From Actinoplanes utahensis (GTDB lineage Bacteria > Actinomycetota > Actinomycetes > Mycobacteriales > Micromonosporaceae), in assembly GCF_016862455.1 (NCBI RefSeq), contig NZ_BOMZ01000026.1, positions 124,001 to 188,000 of the forward strand: DNA of 64,000 nucleotides, written 5' to 3'. Positions within the stretch are counted from its first letter, which is position 1, and the number at the start of each line of letters is the position of its first letter. The position numbers and the translations under genes are program-made. Positions 8,951 to 17,818 of the stretch are shown here, in pieces. The notes beneath the pieces were generated by a model. That model ran no database searches. It worked only from the letters and a program-made list of their open reading frames with translations, and was not told where the DNA came from.

Positions 8951-9005
8951 CGTGCCGGCCGGCGTCGTGCCGGCCGGCGTCGTGCCGGCCGGCGTCGTGC
9001 CGGCC
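8951..9005. repeat. 15-bp tandem repeat, 3.7 copies
   Basis: Three identical units CGTGCCGGCCGGCGT (8951-8965, 8966-8980, 8981-8995) plus ten bases of a fourth. It lies between the aldolase start and the malate synthase end, upstream of the aldolase gene on the minus strand, and is not within any plausible gene. Confidence 0.95.
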
Positions 9006-9055
9006 TTCCGTTGCACCGGCTCCGGCGGGCCGGCCTCGTCGCGCCGGGAAAGCCA

Positions 9056-9092
9056 CCCCGGGGAGTGCCGTTCGCACGGCACCCCTCCGGGG
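9056..9092 (-). terminator. Hairpin downstream of malate synthase
   Basis: An imperfect stem: outer CCCCGG with CCGGGG, inner GTGCCG with CGGCAC, loop about six bases. It starts 45 bases beyond the aceB stop on the minus strand. There is no U-tract, as is common for actinobacterial intrinsic terminators. If it works, the aldolase gene needs its own promoter. Confidence 0.5.
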
Positions 9093-9136
9093 CTACCCAC
9101 GAGCGCGCGTTCCGCGCCCGTCCCGGTCCCTGCCGC

Positions 9137-10684
9137 TCAGTCGATGGAGTCGTACGCCGCGCTGGTCAGGAAGTCCGCGAAGTCGTCGGCGAGCGCGACC
9201 CGTTCGAACAGCTTGCGGGCGTCGTCGTACCGCCCCGACGTCCACGCCTCGTCGCCGACCGCCGCCCGGATCGTGGCGAGCTCCTCGTCCTCGATCTGCC
9301 CGACCAGCTCGGCGGTGATCGGGGTGTCGTCCTCGAGCTTCACGCCGTTGTGGATCCACTGCCAGACCTGGGACCGGGAGATCTCCGCGGTGGCGGCGTC
9401 CTCCATCAGGTTGTGGATGGCGACCGCGCCGTTCCCGCGCAGCCACGCCTCCAGGTACTGGAGGGCGACGTTGACGTTGTTGTGCAGGCCGGCCCGGGTG
9501 ACCGCGCCGCCGGTCCCGGCCACGTGCAGCAGGTCGGCGGCGTCCACCGCGACGTCCGGCCGCTTCTTGGCGAGCTGGTTGGGCTTGTCGCCGAGCACCC
9601 GGTCGAAGATCTCCTTGCAGACCGGCACCAGGTCGGGATGGGCCACCCAGGAGCCGTCGAAACCGTCGCCGGCCTCGCGCTCCTTGTCCTCGCGGACCTT
9701 GGTCAGGGCGACCTCGTTGACCGCCGGGTCGCGGCGGCTCGGGATGAACGCGGCCATGCCGCCCATGGCGAACGCGCCCCGCTTGTGGCAGGTGGAGACG
9801 AGCAGCTCGGTGTAGGCGCGCATGAACGGCGCGGTCATCGTCACGGCGGCCCGGTCCGGGAGGATCATGTTCGGGTTGTCCCGGAAGTACTTGATGATGC
9901 TGAACAGGTAGTCCCAGCGGCCCGCGTTGAGACCGGAGATATGCGGCCGCAGCGCGTGCAGGATCTCCTCCATCTCGAACGCGGCCGGAATGGTCTCGAT
10001 CAGCACGGTGGCGCGGATGGTGCCGACCGGGATGCCCAGGGCCTCCTGCGCGTACGTGAAGACGTCGTTCCAGAGGGCGGCTTCCTTGTGGGACTCCATC
10101 TTGGGCAGATAGAAGTACGGCCCGCTGCCGCGCTCCAGCAGCTCCTTCGCGTTGTGGAAGAAGTAGAGCCCGAAGTCGACGAGCGCGCCGACGGCCGGCT
10201 CGCCGTCCACCGGCAGGTGCCGTTCGTCGAGGTGCCAGCCACGCGGCCGCATCACGATCGTCGGGTACGGCCCGCCGTTCAGCTCGTACGTCTTCTTCGG
10301 CGTCGAAAGGGTGATGGTCCGCCGGATCGCGTCGTAGAGGTTCTGTTGACCGTCGACCACGTTCGACCAGTGCGGGGTGTTGGCGTCCTCCAGGTCGGCC
10401 AGCCACACTTTGGCGCCCGAGTTCAGCGCGTTGATCGTCATCTTCCGCTCGGTCGGCCCGGTGATCTCCACCCGCCGGTCCTGCAGGTCGGCGGGCGCCG
10501 GCGGGGCCGACCACTCGGCCGCGCGGATGTCCGCCGTCTCCGCCAGGAAGCCCAGCGTGGCGCCGGCGGCGATCTCCGCGCGGCGCGCGGCACGCGCCTG
10601 GAGGAGCTCGTTACGGCGAGGCCGGAATCGCCGGTTCAGGTCGGCGACGAACGCCACGGCCTCGTCGGACAGGATCTCGGTCAT
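9137..10684 (-). CDS. aceB: Malate synthase A
   Basis: Condenses glyoxylate with acetyl-CoA to malate. The 515 residues match the AceB (isoform A) length and show the signatures [33 protein letters not shown] and the catalytic-Asp segment [14 protein letters not shown]. The start ATG has GAGAGGAA upstream. It sits 89 bases after the 8-oxoguanine deaminase gene. Placing malate synthase beside purine-degradation genes fits use of the glyoxylate released from ureidoglycolate; isocitrate lyase is not in the window. Confidence 0.95.
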   Translation of the reverse strand: MTEILSDEAVAFVADLNRRFRPRRNELLQARAARRAEIAAGATLGFLAETADIRAAEWSAPPAPADLQDRRVEITGPTERKMTINALNSGAKVWLADLEDANTPHWSNVVDGQQNLYDAIRRTITLSTPKKTYELNGGPYPTIVMRPRGWHLDERHLPVDGEPAVGALVDFGLYFFHNAKELLERGSGPYFYLPKMESHKEAALWNDVFTYAQEALGIPVGTIRATVLIETIPAAFEMEEILHALRPHISGLNAGRWDYLFSIIKYFRDNPNMILPDRAAVTMTAPFMRAYTELLVSTCHKRGAFAMGGMAAFIPSRRDPAVNEVALTKVREDKEREAGDGFDGSWVAHPDLVPVCKEIFDRVLGDKPNQLAKKRPDVAVDAADLLHVAGTGGAVTRAGLHNNVNVALQYLEAWLRGNGAVAIHNLMEDAATAEISRSQVWQWIHNGVKLEDDTPITAELVGQIEDEELATIRAAVGDEAWTSGRYDDARKLFERVALADDFADFLTSAAYDSID

Positions 10685-10773
10685 CGTTGACGATTCCTCT
10701 CAGTGTGGTTACTCCCCCGTACCGTAATCGAGCATTATTCACGGTCTCCGTGGTCGCCTGTAACGAGGTATTG
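10685..10773 (-). promoter_or_regulatory. Upstream region of aceB with short inverted repeat
   Basis: This 89-base AT-richer gap separates the deaminase stop from the aceB ATG. It holds an inverted repeat CACGG-TCT-CCGTG (10740-10752) close to the deaminase stop, and an AT-rich GAATAAT read on the minus strand about 50 bases before aceB. These could be a regulator site or attenuator plus a -10 region for aceB. No known box was recognised with confidence. Confidence 0.3.
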
Positions 10774-12135
10774 CTATGGGCTTTCCAACAGTCGCCGGTG
10801 TGCCCGGCGGGCCTCCGCGGCGAGAGTCTCGGCGTCGGCGTTGACCAGTTCCCCGCGCTCGACCACCGGGCGGCCGCCCACCAGCGACAGCTCGACCGGC
10901 GCCGGCGGGCCGAAGACCAGCGCCGCCACCCGATCGTCGATGCCGTCGTGGCCCAGCCCGTCGAGCCGCCACAGCACCAGGTCGGCCAGCTTGCCCACCT
11001 CGATCGAACCGAGGTCGTCCTGCCGGCCCAGGCACTCGGCGCCGCCCATGGTGCCGAGCCGCAGCGCCTGCCGCGCGTTCATCGCCTGCGGGCCACCGCG
11101 CTGGCGCGCGGTGTAGAGCGCCTGCCGCAACTCGGCGCCGAGCTGCGACACCTCCTGCGATGCGGCCCCGTCGACACCCAGCCCGACCGGTACGCCGTGG
11201 TCGAGCAGCTCACGCACCCGGGCCGGGCCGGTGCCGAGACGGGCGTTCGAGCTCGGGCAGTGGGCCACACCCGTACCGGTCGTGCCCAGCTTGGCGATCG
11301 CCGAGTCGTCCAGGTGCACGCCGTGCGCCAGCCAGACGTCGCCGCCGAGCCAGCCGACGCGTTCCGCGTACTCCACCGGGGTGCAGCCGAACTGCTTGAG
11401 GCAGAACTCCTCCTCGTCGTCGGTCTCGGCCAGGTGGGTGTGCAGCCGCACCCCCTTGCGCCGGGCCAGCACCGCCGACTCCTCCATCAGCCGGGTGGTG
11501 ACCGAGAACGGCGAGCACGGCGCGACCGCGATCTGCAGCATCGCGTCCGGCGACGGGTCGTGCCAGCGGTCGATGGCCGCCTCGGTGGCGGCCAGCGCCT
11601 CGTCGGTCTCCTCGACCACGTTGTCCGGCGGCAGGCCACCGTCCTTACGGCTCAGGTCCATCGAGCCGCGGGTCGGATGGAACCGCAGGCCGAGCCGCCG
11701 GGCGGCCTCGATCTCGGCCTCCAGGACGTCGCCGCCGTCACGGGGGAAGACGTAGTGGTGGTCCATCGACAGGGTGCAGCCGGACAGGGCGAGCCAGCCC
11801 AGCCCGGCGCCGGCGGCGGCCCCGACGATCTCGGCGTCGAGCCGGCCCCAGATCGGGTACAGCGTGGTGAGCCAGCCGAAGAGCGTCTCGTCCAGGGCCA
11901 GGCCGCGGGTGGCCCACTGGTAGAGATGGTGATGGGTGTTGACCAGACCGGGCGTGACCAGGCAGCCGCTGCCGTCGATCCTCCTGCTGTGCCCGGTGTC
12001 CCCGGAGAACCGGCCGGCGCCGACCGCGGCGATCCGGCCGTCGTCCCCCACCAGCACATGCCCGTCGGTGAACTCCCGGCCGCCACCGTCGACGGTGGCG
12101 ATCGCCGCGTTCTCGATGAGGATCACAGCCACCAC
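10774..12135 (-). CDS. 8-oxoguanine deaminase (amidohydrolase)
   Basis: A 453-residue member of the cytosine deaminase/TrzN-like amidohydrolases. It has the zinc ligands NTHHH (H68, H70), HTHLAETDDE, a later WLAHGVHL, and the aspartate in GLGVDGAASQ. Proteins of this type encoded beside urate oxidase are generally 8-oxoguanine deaminases converting 8-oxoguanine to urate; guanine or another purine is a less likely substrate. Its first 13 bases overlap the end of the uricase gene, indicating co-translation, and its product would be the uricase substrate. Confidence 0.82.
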   Translation of the reverse strand: MVAVILIENAAIATVDGGGREFTDGHVLVGDDGRIAAVGAGRFSGDTGHSRRIDGSGCLVTPGLVNTHHHLYQWATRGLALDETLFGWLTTLYPIWGRLDAEIVGAAAGAGLGWLALSGCTLSMDHHYVFPRDGGDVLEAEIEAARRLGLRFHPTRGSMDLSRKDGGLPPDNVVEETDEALAATEAAIDRWHDPSPDAMLQIAVAPCSPFSVTTRLMEESAVLARRKGVRLHTHLAETDDEEEFCLKQFGCTPVEYAERVGWLGGDVWLAHGVHLDDSAIAKLGTTGTGVAHCPSSNARLGTGPARVRELLDHGVPVGLGVDGAASQEVSQLGAELRQALYTARQRGGPQAMNARQALRLGTMGGAECLGRQDDLGSIEVGKLADLVLWRLDGLGHDGIDDRVAALVFGPPAPVELSLVGGRPVVERGELVNADAETLAAEARRAHRRLLESP

Positions 12136-12983
12136 CCCGCGGTCGCCGGAGGCGCGTCGTCACGGACCACACTGCCTTCGATCAATCCGTACGGCCGGTC
12201 ACCGGCGATGAACACCTCGTTCGGATTGTCCAGCCCGAACGGCGACAGGTCGGCCGGATAGTGATGCTTGTTCGGCAGGGCCAGCCGCACCTCGGCCACC
12301 TCCGGACGAGCCTCCAGCAGCTTCGAGCCCATCGCGTAGAGAGTCTGCTGCAACGAATAGCTGTAGGTCGCCACGAACGCCGCCAGCAACGCGTCCAGCG
12401 CCCCCTGGAACGACACCGCCCAGTCGCCGCCGTCACCCGCATGCCGCCAGCGCGCGTCCACGGCGGTGGCCAGGATCCGGTCGGTGGCCGGTTTCAGCGT
12501 GGTGTAACCGTCCTCGACGAAGCCGTGGAACTCCGAATCCGTCGAATTCAGCAACACCAGGCCGGACACACCGGAGACGACCTGGGTTGCGGTCTCCGAC
12601 ACCGACACCACAGTGGTACGGGTGAAGTCGCCCCGCTTGCGGAACGAGTGCGGGCCCAGCCGGTCCCAGGCGAACGACTCGATCGACACCGTCGCACCCT
12701 GCACCTGCGGCTGCGTCGCGACGAAGTGCCGGGCCAGCAGCAGCGCGAAAGCCTCCGGCTCACCGGCGCCGTGCTCCCTGGCGAACGCGTACACCGTGTT
12801 CTTCATCGTGTCGGTCGGCAGGACACCGGAATTGTCGCCGGTCAGGTGCGTCGCGGTCAGGTCGCCGGAGAGCGCGATGCTGACGTTGAAATCCACCAGG
12901 CCGTGCGTCTCACCGTCCCGGTGCACCTGCACCAGACGGGTCTCCGCCTTGCCGTAGCGGTTCGGTCCGAGCACGATCCCCAA
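12123..12983 (-). CDS. Urate oxidase (uricase)
   Basis: Oxidises urate to 5-hydroxyisourate with O2. The 286 residues show K12 in YGKAETR, T57 in the PTDTMKN motif, and the C-terminal signature NKHHYPADLSPFGLDNPNE with the catalytic His. Length is typical of the cofactor-free enzyme. It follows uraH by four bases and overlaps the deaminase gene by 13, placing three consecutive purine steps in one transcript. Confidence 0.95.
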   Translation of the reverse strand: MGIVLGPNRYGKAETRLVQVHRDGETHGLVDFNVSIALSGDLTATHLTGDNSGVLPTDTMKNTVYAFAREHGAGEPEAFALLLARHFVATQPQVQGATVSIESFAWDRLGPHSFRKRGDFTRTTVVSVSETATQVVSGVSGLVLLNSTDSEFHGFVEDGYTTLKPATDRILATAVDARWRHAGDGGDWAVSFQGALDALLAAFVATYSYSLQQTLYAMGSKLLEARPEVAEVRLALPNKHHYPADLSPFGLDNPNEVFIAGDRPYGLIEGSVVRDDAPPATAGWWL

Positions 12984-12987
12984 CGGT

Positions 12988-13350
12988 TCAGCTCCCTCGG
13001 TAGGTGGTGTAGCCGTACCGGCTCAGCAGCAGCGGCACGTGATAGTGGCGTTCCGGATCGTGGACGTGGAAGGCCACAGTGATCTCCGGGAAGAAGCAGT
13101 CGCCGCCCAGATAGGGCTCCACGTAGAAGAAGAGGCGATAACCGCCGGCCTGCCAGTCGTGCATCGGCACCTCGAAGCGCAGGCGGCCGTCGTCGTCGGT
13201 GCGGCCCTCCCCGACGGCCAGCCAGCCGTCGGAGTCACGCCGCTCCAGGCGGACGTAGACATCCCGCGCCGGGTCGCCGGTCACGGTGTCCAGGATGTGC
13301 GTGGAGATCCGCGCGTGGAACGCGGCAGCGGTGCCGTCGTCAGAGGGCAT
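12988..13350 (-). CDS. uraH: 5-hydroxyisourate hydrolase (transthyretin-related)
   Basis: A 120-residue HIU hydrolase. It has the N-terminal STHILDT motif with H18, a conserved HYHVPLLLS near the end and the diagnostic C-terminal YRGS. It hydrolyses 5-hydroxyisourate to OHCU, the step after uricase. Its start lies inside the end of uraD (11-base overlap), so the two are probably coupled. Confidence 0.95.
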   Translation of the reverse strand: MPSDDGTAAAFHARISTHILDTVTGDPARDVYVRLERRDSDGWLAVGEGRTDDDGRLRFEVPMHDWQAGGYRLFFYVEPYLGGDCFFPEITVAFHVHDPERHYHVPLLLSRYGYTTYRGS

Positions 13351-13846
13351 CGAGCACCCGCTCCAGCCGGAGCAACGCGATCTGCCGCAGCTCGCCGGTC
13401 ACCACGGCCCGCTCGGCCGCCTCGTCGTTGCCCAGGCGCTCCCGCGCGGCGGCCAGGATCTCGGCCTGCGACCGCCCGCTCGCGAAGATCAGGAAGACGT
13501 GGCCGAACCGCTCCTCATACGCCCTGTTCGCCTCGACCAGCGCGGCCCTGGTCGTGTCGTCGGCGGTCTGCGCCGCGGCCGACTGCTCCGTGCGCGACCA
13601 GGCCGCCTCCTGGGAGTCGCCGGCGGCACGCTCACCGATCCGCGGATGCGCGGACAGCCCGGCCAGCACGTCCTCCCAGGACAGGCCTCGACCCGCGGCG
13701 TCGGCCGCGGCGAGCAGGCCGGCCCGGTCCGGGAAAGGTCTCTTGGCGGCGATCGCCGCGCCCCAGGCAGGCGCCGCGCAGCAGGCGAGCAGCTCCGCCC
13801 TCAGACGCTCCTCGGGCAGAGCGTTGAAGGTCTCCACCGCACCCAT
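13340..13846 (-). CDS. uraD: OHCU decarboxylase
   Basis: A 168-residue 2-oxo-4-hydroxy-4-carboxy-5-ureidoimidazoline decarboxylase that yields (S)-allantoin. H67 in the SAHPRIGE motif is the catalytic histidine, and FGHVFLIFASG near 117-127 is the second family signature. It is the first gene of the uraD-uraH-uricase-deaminase operon. Read on the minus strand, a G-run (GAGGGGGTGACCG) precedes the ATG as ribosome binding site. Confidence 0.94.
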   Translation of the reverse strand: MGAVETFNALPEERLRAELLACCAAPAWGAAIAAKRPFPDRAGLLAAADAAGRGLSWEDVLAGLSAHPRIGERAAGDSQEAAWSRTEQSAAAQTADDTTRAALVEANRAYEERFGHVFLIFASGRSQAEILAAARERLGNDEAAERAVVTGELRQIALLRLERVLDAL

Positions 13847-14167
13847 CGGTCACCCCCTCGTCGATGTCGATCAGTCAAGCAGCCCGGCCCGGCGACACGC
13901 ACGGACGGACTGAAGAATTAACACTCCTCGCTCGTCACGCCACCCTGCCACGAAATCGCCGGAGATTCCGCGTGCCTGTGGATAACCGTGGCGACCTGCG
14001 CGGACCGCCCGGGACGCCGCGCGGTGGGCCGTGAGGCCCCGCGATCCGCCCGCGACCCAGTCGTGATCAAGAAGTGACCGGGCGCTCCTCCACCACGCCG
14101 GTGCCCCTGCCACAGGCGCGGCGGCGATCAGGCGTGGCTGTGGACGGTCGCGGAAAGTGTCAGAGGC
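13847..14167. other. Divergent intergenic region uraD / helicase
   Basis: These 321 bases separate the divergent purine operon and helicase gene and must hold both promoters. The AT-richest spot is near 13909-13922 (CTGAAGAATTAACA), a possible -10 region for uraD on the minus strand. I found no clear consensus promoter pair, operator palindrome or small gene. Confidence 0.4.
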
Positions 14168-16999
14168 ATGGGCCAGACTTGGCGCGTGCTGATCCCTGCC
14201 GACCGACTGCCCGATCTCCCGGTCCGGCCGGTGCTGCCCGAGGTCGCCGCCACGCTCGCCGAGGCCGGTGCCGCGGTTCTGGTGGCGCCGCCCGGCACCG
14301 GCAAGACCACGCTGGTCCCGCTCGCCCTGGCCGGTCCGGCCGACCCCGGCGGCGGCCCTGGCGGTCGGGGCGAATCCGGTGGGCGGGTGATCGTGGCCGA
14401 GCCGCGCCGGGTCGCTGCCCGGGCTGCCGCACGCCGGATGGCCGCGCTGCTCGGTGAGCGTGCCGGGCAGCGGGTCGGTTTCGCGGTGCGCGGCGAGCGG
14501 CAGGTCTCCCGGGAGACGGTCGTCGAGGTGGTGACCACCGGCCTGCTGGTCCGGCGGCTGCAGAGCGACCCCGAGATGGCCGGGGTGACCGCCGTGATCC
14601 TCGACGAGTGCCACGAGCGGCACCTCGACTCCGATCTGGCGCTCGCCTTCCTGGTCGAGATCCGGGCGGCGCTGCGCCCCGACCTTCGCCTGCTGGCCAC
14701 CTCCGCCACCGCCGACGCCGACCGGCTCGCCGCGGTGCTGGGCGGTGACGGCCCTCCCGCGCCGGTGCTCACCGCGTACGCCCGCGCCCACCCCGTCGAC
14801 GTGATCTGGGCGCCGCCGTCCGGCCAGATCACCCCACCGCACGGTCTGCGGGTCGATCCGCGCCTCCTCGACCACGTCGCCGCGACGGTCCGGCGGGCGC
14901 TGGCCGAGGGCGACGGCGACGTGCTGTGCTTCCTGCCGGGCGCCCGCGAGATCGAGACGGTCGCCGGGCGCCTCCGGGGTCTCCCCGACGCGGACGTGGT
15001 CACCCTGCACGGCCGCCAGTCCGGCTCGGCACAGGACGCGGCGCTGCGCGCCGGCCCCCGCCGCCGGGTGGTACTGGCCACCGCCGTCGCGGAGAGCAGC
15101 CTGACCGTTCCCGGCGTGCGCGCGGTGGTCGACGCCGGGCTCAGCCGGGTCCCGCGGATGGATCACGCCCGTGGCCTGGGCGCCCTCGCCACGGTTCCGG
15201 TCTCCCGTTCCGCCGCCGAGCAGCGGGCCGGGCGAGCCGGCCGGGAGGCGCCCGGCCGTGTCTACCGATGCTGGTCCCCGGCCCTGCACGATCGCCTGCC
15301 GGCCCAGCCCGAACCGGAGATCGCAGCCGCCGACCTGACCGGTTTCGCCCTCGACCTGGCGTTGTGGGGCCACCCGGACGGGACGGGCCTCGCCCTGCCC
15401 GACCCGCCACCCGCCGGTGCGCTGCGGGTCGCCACGGCCACCCTGCACGACCTCGGCGCGCTCGGCCCCGACGGCCGGGTCACCGACCGCGGCCGTGCTC
15501 TCGCCGGAGCCGGCCTGCATCCCCGGCTGGCCCGCGCGCTGCTGGACGGCGCGGCCGTCCTCGGCGTCCGCCGCACCGCCGAGGTCGTCGCCGTCCTCGA
15601 CGACACCCGCGACAACGCCGGCGACGTCGTCACCTCATGGCGTAACGCCCGCAACAGCAACGACCCCACCTGGCGGGCCGAAGTCCGCCGCCTGACGAAC
15701 GCCGTCACCCGCTCCACCGGCCCCGGCCCGGCCGAGGGCGCCGCTCCGGCCGGCACGGCCGGAGGCAACCCGACCGGCACAGCCGGCGCGGACGGCACGG
15801 CCCGAGGCGGCACGGCCGGCACGGGCGGCACGGCCCGAGGCGGCACGGCCGGCACGGCCGGCACGGGCGGCACGGCCGGAGGCAGCACGGCCCGAGGCGG
15901 CACGGCCGGCGGGGGCGGAGGCAGCACGGGCGGCACGGGCGGAGGCGGCACGGCCGGAGGCAGCACGGCCGGCGGAGGCGGCACGGCCGGCACGGCCAGC
16001 GCGAGCGGAGGTGGCGGGCGGCTGACCGATGATCTGGCGGCGGGGCTGGTGGTCGGGCTGGCGTACCCCGAGCGGGTCGCGAAGGTTCGGGAGCCGGGTG
16101 GGCGCACCTACCTGATGGCCGGTGGCACCGCGGCCGAGCTACCCGCCGGGAGTTCGCTGGCCGGTGCGTCGTGGCTGGCGGTGGCGAGCGCGGACCGGCC
16201 ACCCGGCGCACCGGTGGCACGGATCCGCGGTGCCGCGCCGCTCGACGAGGAGACCGCCCGCGAGGTGGCCGCGTCCCTGCTCGCCGAGGACACCGAGATC
16301 GGCTGGATCGACGGTGACGTGGTGGCCCGCCGGGTCCGGCGGTTGGGCGCGATTACCCTGGCCGCCAGCCGGCTCGCCGACCCCGATCCGGCGCGACTGC
16401 GCGAGGCGCTGGTCGCCGGCCTGCGCGCCGAAGGGTTGGGGCTGCTCACCTGGAGCCGTAACGCCGAGGAGCTGCGCAACCGTCTGGCCTTCGCACACGC
16501 GGCCCTCGGGGAGCCGTGGCCGGACGTGTCCGACACCGCGTTGCTGGAGAGGGCCGAGGAGTGGCTGGACCTCGGCACGGCACGGCGACGATCCGATCTG
16601 GCGAGACTGGACGTGGCGGGTGGGCTGCGGCGGCTGATGCCGTGGTCGGTGGCGGGCCGGCTGGACGAGGTCGTTCCGGAGCGGTTGCCGGTGCCGAGCG
16701 GGTCGCAGGTTCGGGTCGACTACAGCGATCCGGCCGCGCCGGTGCTGGCGGTGAAGGTGCAGGAGGCGTTCGGCTGGCGGGACGCGCCGCGCCTGGCCGA
16801 CGGCCGGATCCCGGTCCTGCTGCACCTGCTGTCCCCGGCCGGGCGGCCGGTGGCGGTCACCCGGGACCTCGCGTCCTTCTGGAGACAGGGATATCCACAG
16901 GTTCGCGCGGAGATGCGGGGCCGCTACCCCCGCCATCCGTGGCCTGAGGACCCGACCACCGCCGAGCCGACCCGTCGCGCCAACCCCCGCTCCCGCTGA
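14168..16999 (+). CDS. hrpB: HrpB-type DEAH ATP-dependent helicase with a Gly/Thr-rich insert
   Basis: A 943-residue DEAH-box helicase. Walker A APPGTGKTTL is at 40-49, the DECH box at 146-149, SATADADR is motif III, and QRAGRAGREAPG is motif VI. The C-terminal HrpB domain includes LAYPERVAKVRE and VDYSDPAAPVLAVKVQE. Between about residues 517 and 617 lies a low-complexity Gly/Thr/Ala/Arg tract absent from typical HrpB proteins (about 820 residues). It keeps the frame, so the protein is probably intact. ATG 14168 has AGAGG nearby; GTG 14186 is an alternative. The physiological RNA substrate of HrpB is not known. Confidence 0.9.
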   Translation: MGQTWRVLIPADRLPDLPVRPVLPEVAATLAEAGAAVLVAPPGTGKTTLVPLALAGPADPGGGPGGRGESGGRVIVAEPRRVAARAAARRMAALLGERAGQRVGFAVRGERQVSRETVVEVVTTGLLVRRLQSDPEMAGVTAVILDECHERHLDSDLALAFLVEIRAALRPDLRLLATSATADADRLAAVLGGDGPPAPVLTAYARAHPVDVIWAPPSGQITPPHGLRVDPRLLDHVAATVRRALAEGDGDVLCFLPGAREIETVAGRLRGLPDADVVTLHGRQSGSAQDAALRAGPRRRVVLATAVAESSLTVPGVRAVVDAGLSRVPRMDHARGLGALATVPVSRSAAEQRAGRAGREAPGRVYRCWSPALHDRLPAQPEPEIAAADLTGFALDLALWGHPDGTGLALPDPPPAGALRVATATLHDLGALGPDGRVTDRGRALAGAGLHPRLARALLDGAAVLGVRRTAEVVAVLDDTRDNAGDVVTSWRNARNSNDPTWRAEVRRLTNAVTRSTGPGPAEGAAPAGTAGGNPTGTAGADGTARGGTAGTGGTARGGTAGTAGTGGTAGGSTARGGTAGGGGGSTGGTGGGGTAGGSTAGGGGTAGTASASGGGGRLTDDLAAGLVVGLAYPERVAKVREPGGRTYLMAGGTAAELPAGSSLAGASWLAVASADRPPGAPVARIRGAAPLDEETAREVAASLLAEDTEIGWIDGDVVARRVRRLGAITLAASRLADPDPARLREALVAGLRAEGLGLLTWSRNAEELRNRLAFAHAALGEPWPDVSDTALLERAEEWLDLGTARRRSDLARLDVAGGLRRLMPWSVAGRLDEVVPERLPVPSGSQVRVDYSDPAAPVLAVKVQEAFGWRDAPRLADGRIPVLLHLLSPAGRPVAVTRDLASFWRQGYPQVRAEMRGRYPRHPWPEDPTTAEPTRRANPRSR
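15729..16015. repeat. In-frame low-complexity repeat inside hrpB
   Basis: Imperfect iteration of GGCACGGCC/GGCGGCACGG-like units, giving about 100 residues of GGTA, GTGGTARG and GGSTA. All indels keep the reading frame. The array separates the helicase core from the C-terminal HrpB domain. Confidence 0.9.
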
Positions 17000-17035
17000 C
17001 CCACGATCCCGCCCACCACCACCGACCGCCGCCCG

Positions 17036-17180
17036 CCAACGCCAGGGGCATGGCCAACGCCCGCCGCGCCGCCAACGCCCGCCGCCAACGCCCGCCGCCA
17101 ACGCCAGGCGCACCGCCAACGCCAGGCGCACCGCCAACGCCCGCCGCGCCGCCGACGCCCGGCCCACCGCCACCGCCCGG
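17036..17180. repeat. CGCCAACGCC-rich 12/18-bp repeat array
   Basis: Non-coding stretch just past the hrpB stop, built from variants of CGCCAACGCCAGGCGCAC and CGCCAACGCCCGCCGCGC (18 bases) with shorter 12-base units. The array opens reading frames on both strands, but none has a sensible start or domain. Confidence 0.8.
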
Positions 17181-17320
17181 GCCCCTGCCAGCGTGCGAAC
17201 CTTGAGAGCTTGTGGTCCCGCCGAATCTTCTCGGCCGCTCACGTCGGCATCTGCAGTCCCACAAGTAGCGGTAGGCGCATAGGTATCAAGATTGAGCAGT
17301 CGGCTACCCGAGCCGAACGG

Positions 17321-17551
17321 CCCCGTGGACACTTACGACCCGATCCGAACCCCAGCTGGCAACACGAACGCGGCAGCCCGGCCGCGTGGACACCCACGAC
17401 CCGATCCCAACCCCAGCTGGCCGCGCAAACGCGACAGCCCGGCCGCGTGGACACTTACGGCCCGATCCCAACCCCGGCTGGCCACACGAACGCCACAGCC
17501 CGGCCGCGTGGACACCCACGACCCGATCCCAGCCCCGGCTGGCCATGGCGC
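17321..17551. repeat. 61-bp tandem repeat array, 3.8 copies
   Basis: Units start at 17321, 17382, 17443 and 17504 (the last truncated near 17551). Each contains GCGTGGACAC, CGACCCGATCC, CCCCAGCTGG or CCCCGGCTGG, and ACAGCCCGG near its end. Units are about 85-90 % identical. Since 61 is not a multiple of three the frame shifts with each unit, so the array is not coding. It lies between the convergent ends of the helicase and GGDEF-EAL genes. Confidence 0.95.
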
Positions 17552-17740
17552 CTGTGGCCCGGTGCGCTTCGCATCGGTATCGCGTGCCTGAGACAAGGCC
17601 GGCGATCTTGCGGGAGTACCGGATGCTCCGCTGCCGCCGCGGACGTCTCCGACACTCGCCTGGATGCGAGCGTTCCGGTCGGTCTTCTCGCCCGCCTGCG
17701 TCAAGCTCCAGCGGATGAGCCCGGCAGCACTCCACCCCGC

Positions 17741-17794
17741 CGCGATCTTGGACGATTCCCCACCGGAAACGGTGGGGAATCGTCCAAGATCGCG
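17741..17794 (-). terminator. Perfect 25-bp hairpin with GAAA loop
   Basis: Left arm 17741-17765, loop GAAA 17766-17769, right arm 17770-17794, with no mismatch. It begins 25 bases beyond the stop of the GGDEF-EAL gene read on the minus strand. A stem this long without a U-tract fits an actinobacterial intrinsic terminator and would end the four-gene signalling operon. The palindrome works for either strand. Confidence 0.8.
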
Positions 17795-17818
17795 GCAAGG
17801 GAAGGGCTAGCGGGCTGG

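Noticed and set aside
7754..9100. N-terminal extension of the 225-residue unknown protein through the aldolase gene
   Set aside because: The extension is the aldolase gene in another frame, with ASPAG/TTP-type repeats from the 15-bp array; ATG 7753 begins the conserved-looking part.
13871..15520. A 549-codon minus-strand frame opposite hrpB
   Set aside because: Low-complexity antisense shadow; the plus strand carries complete helicase motifs.
17321..17551. The 61-bp array as a CRISPR
   Set aside because: Unit similarity runs through the whole 61 bases, with no constant repeat alternating with unrelated spacers, and no cas genes are present.
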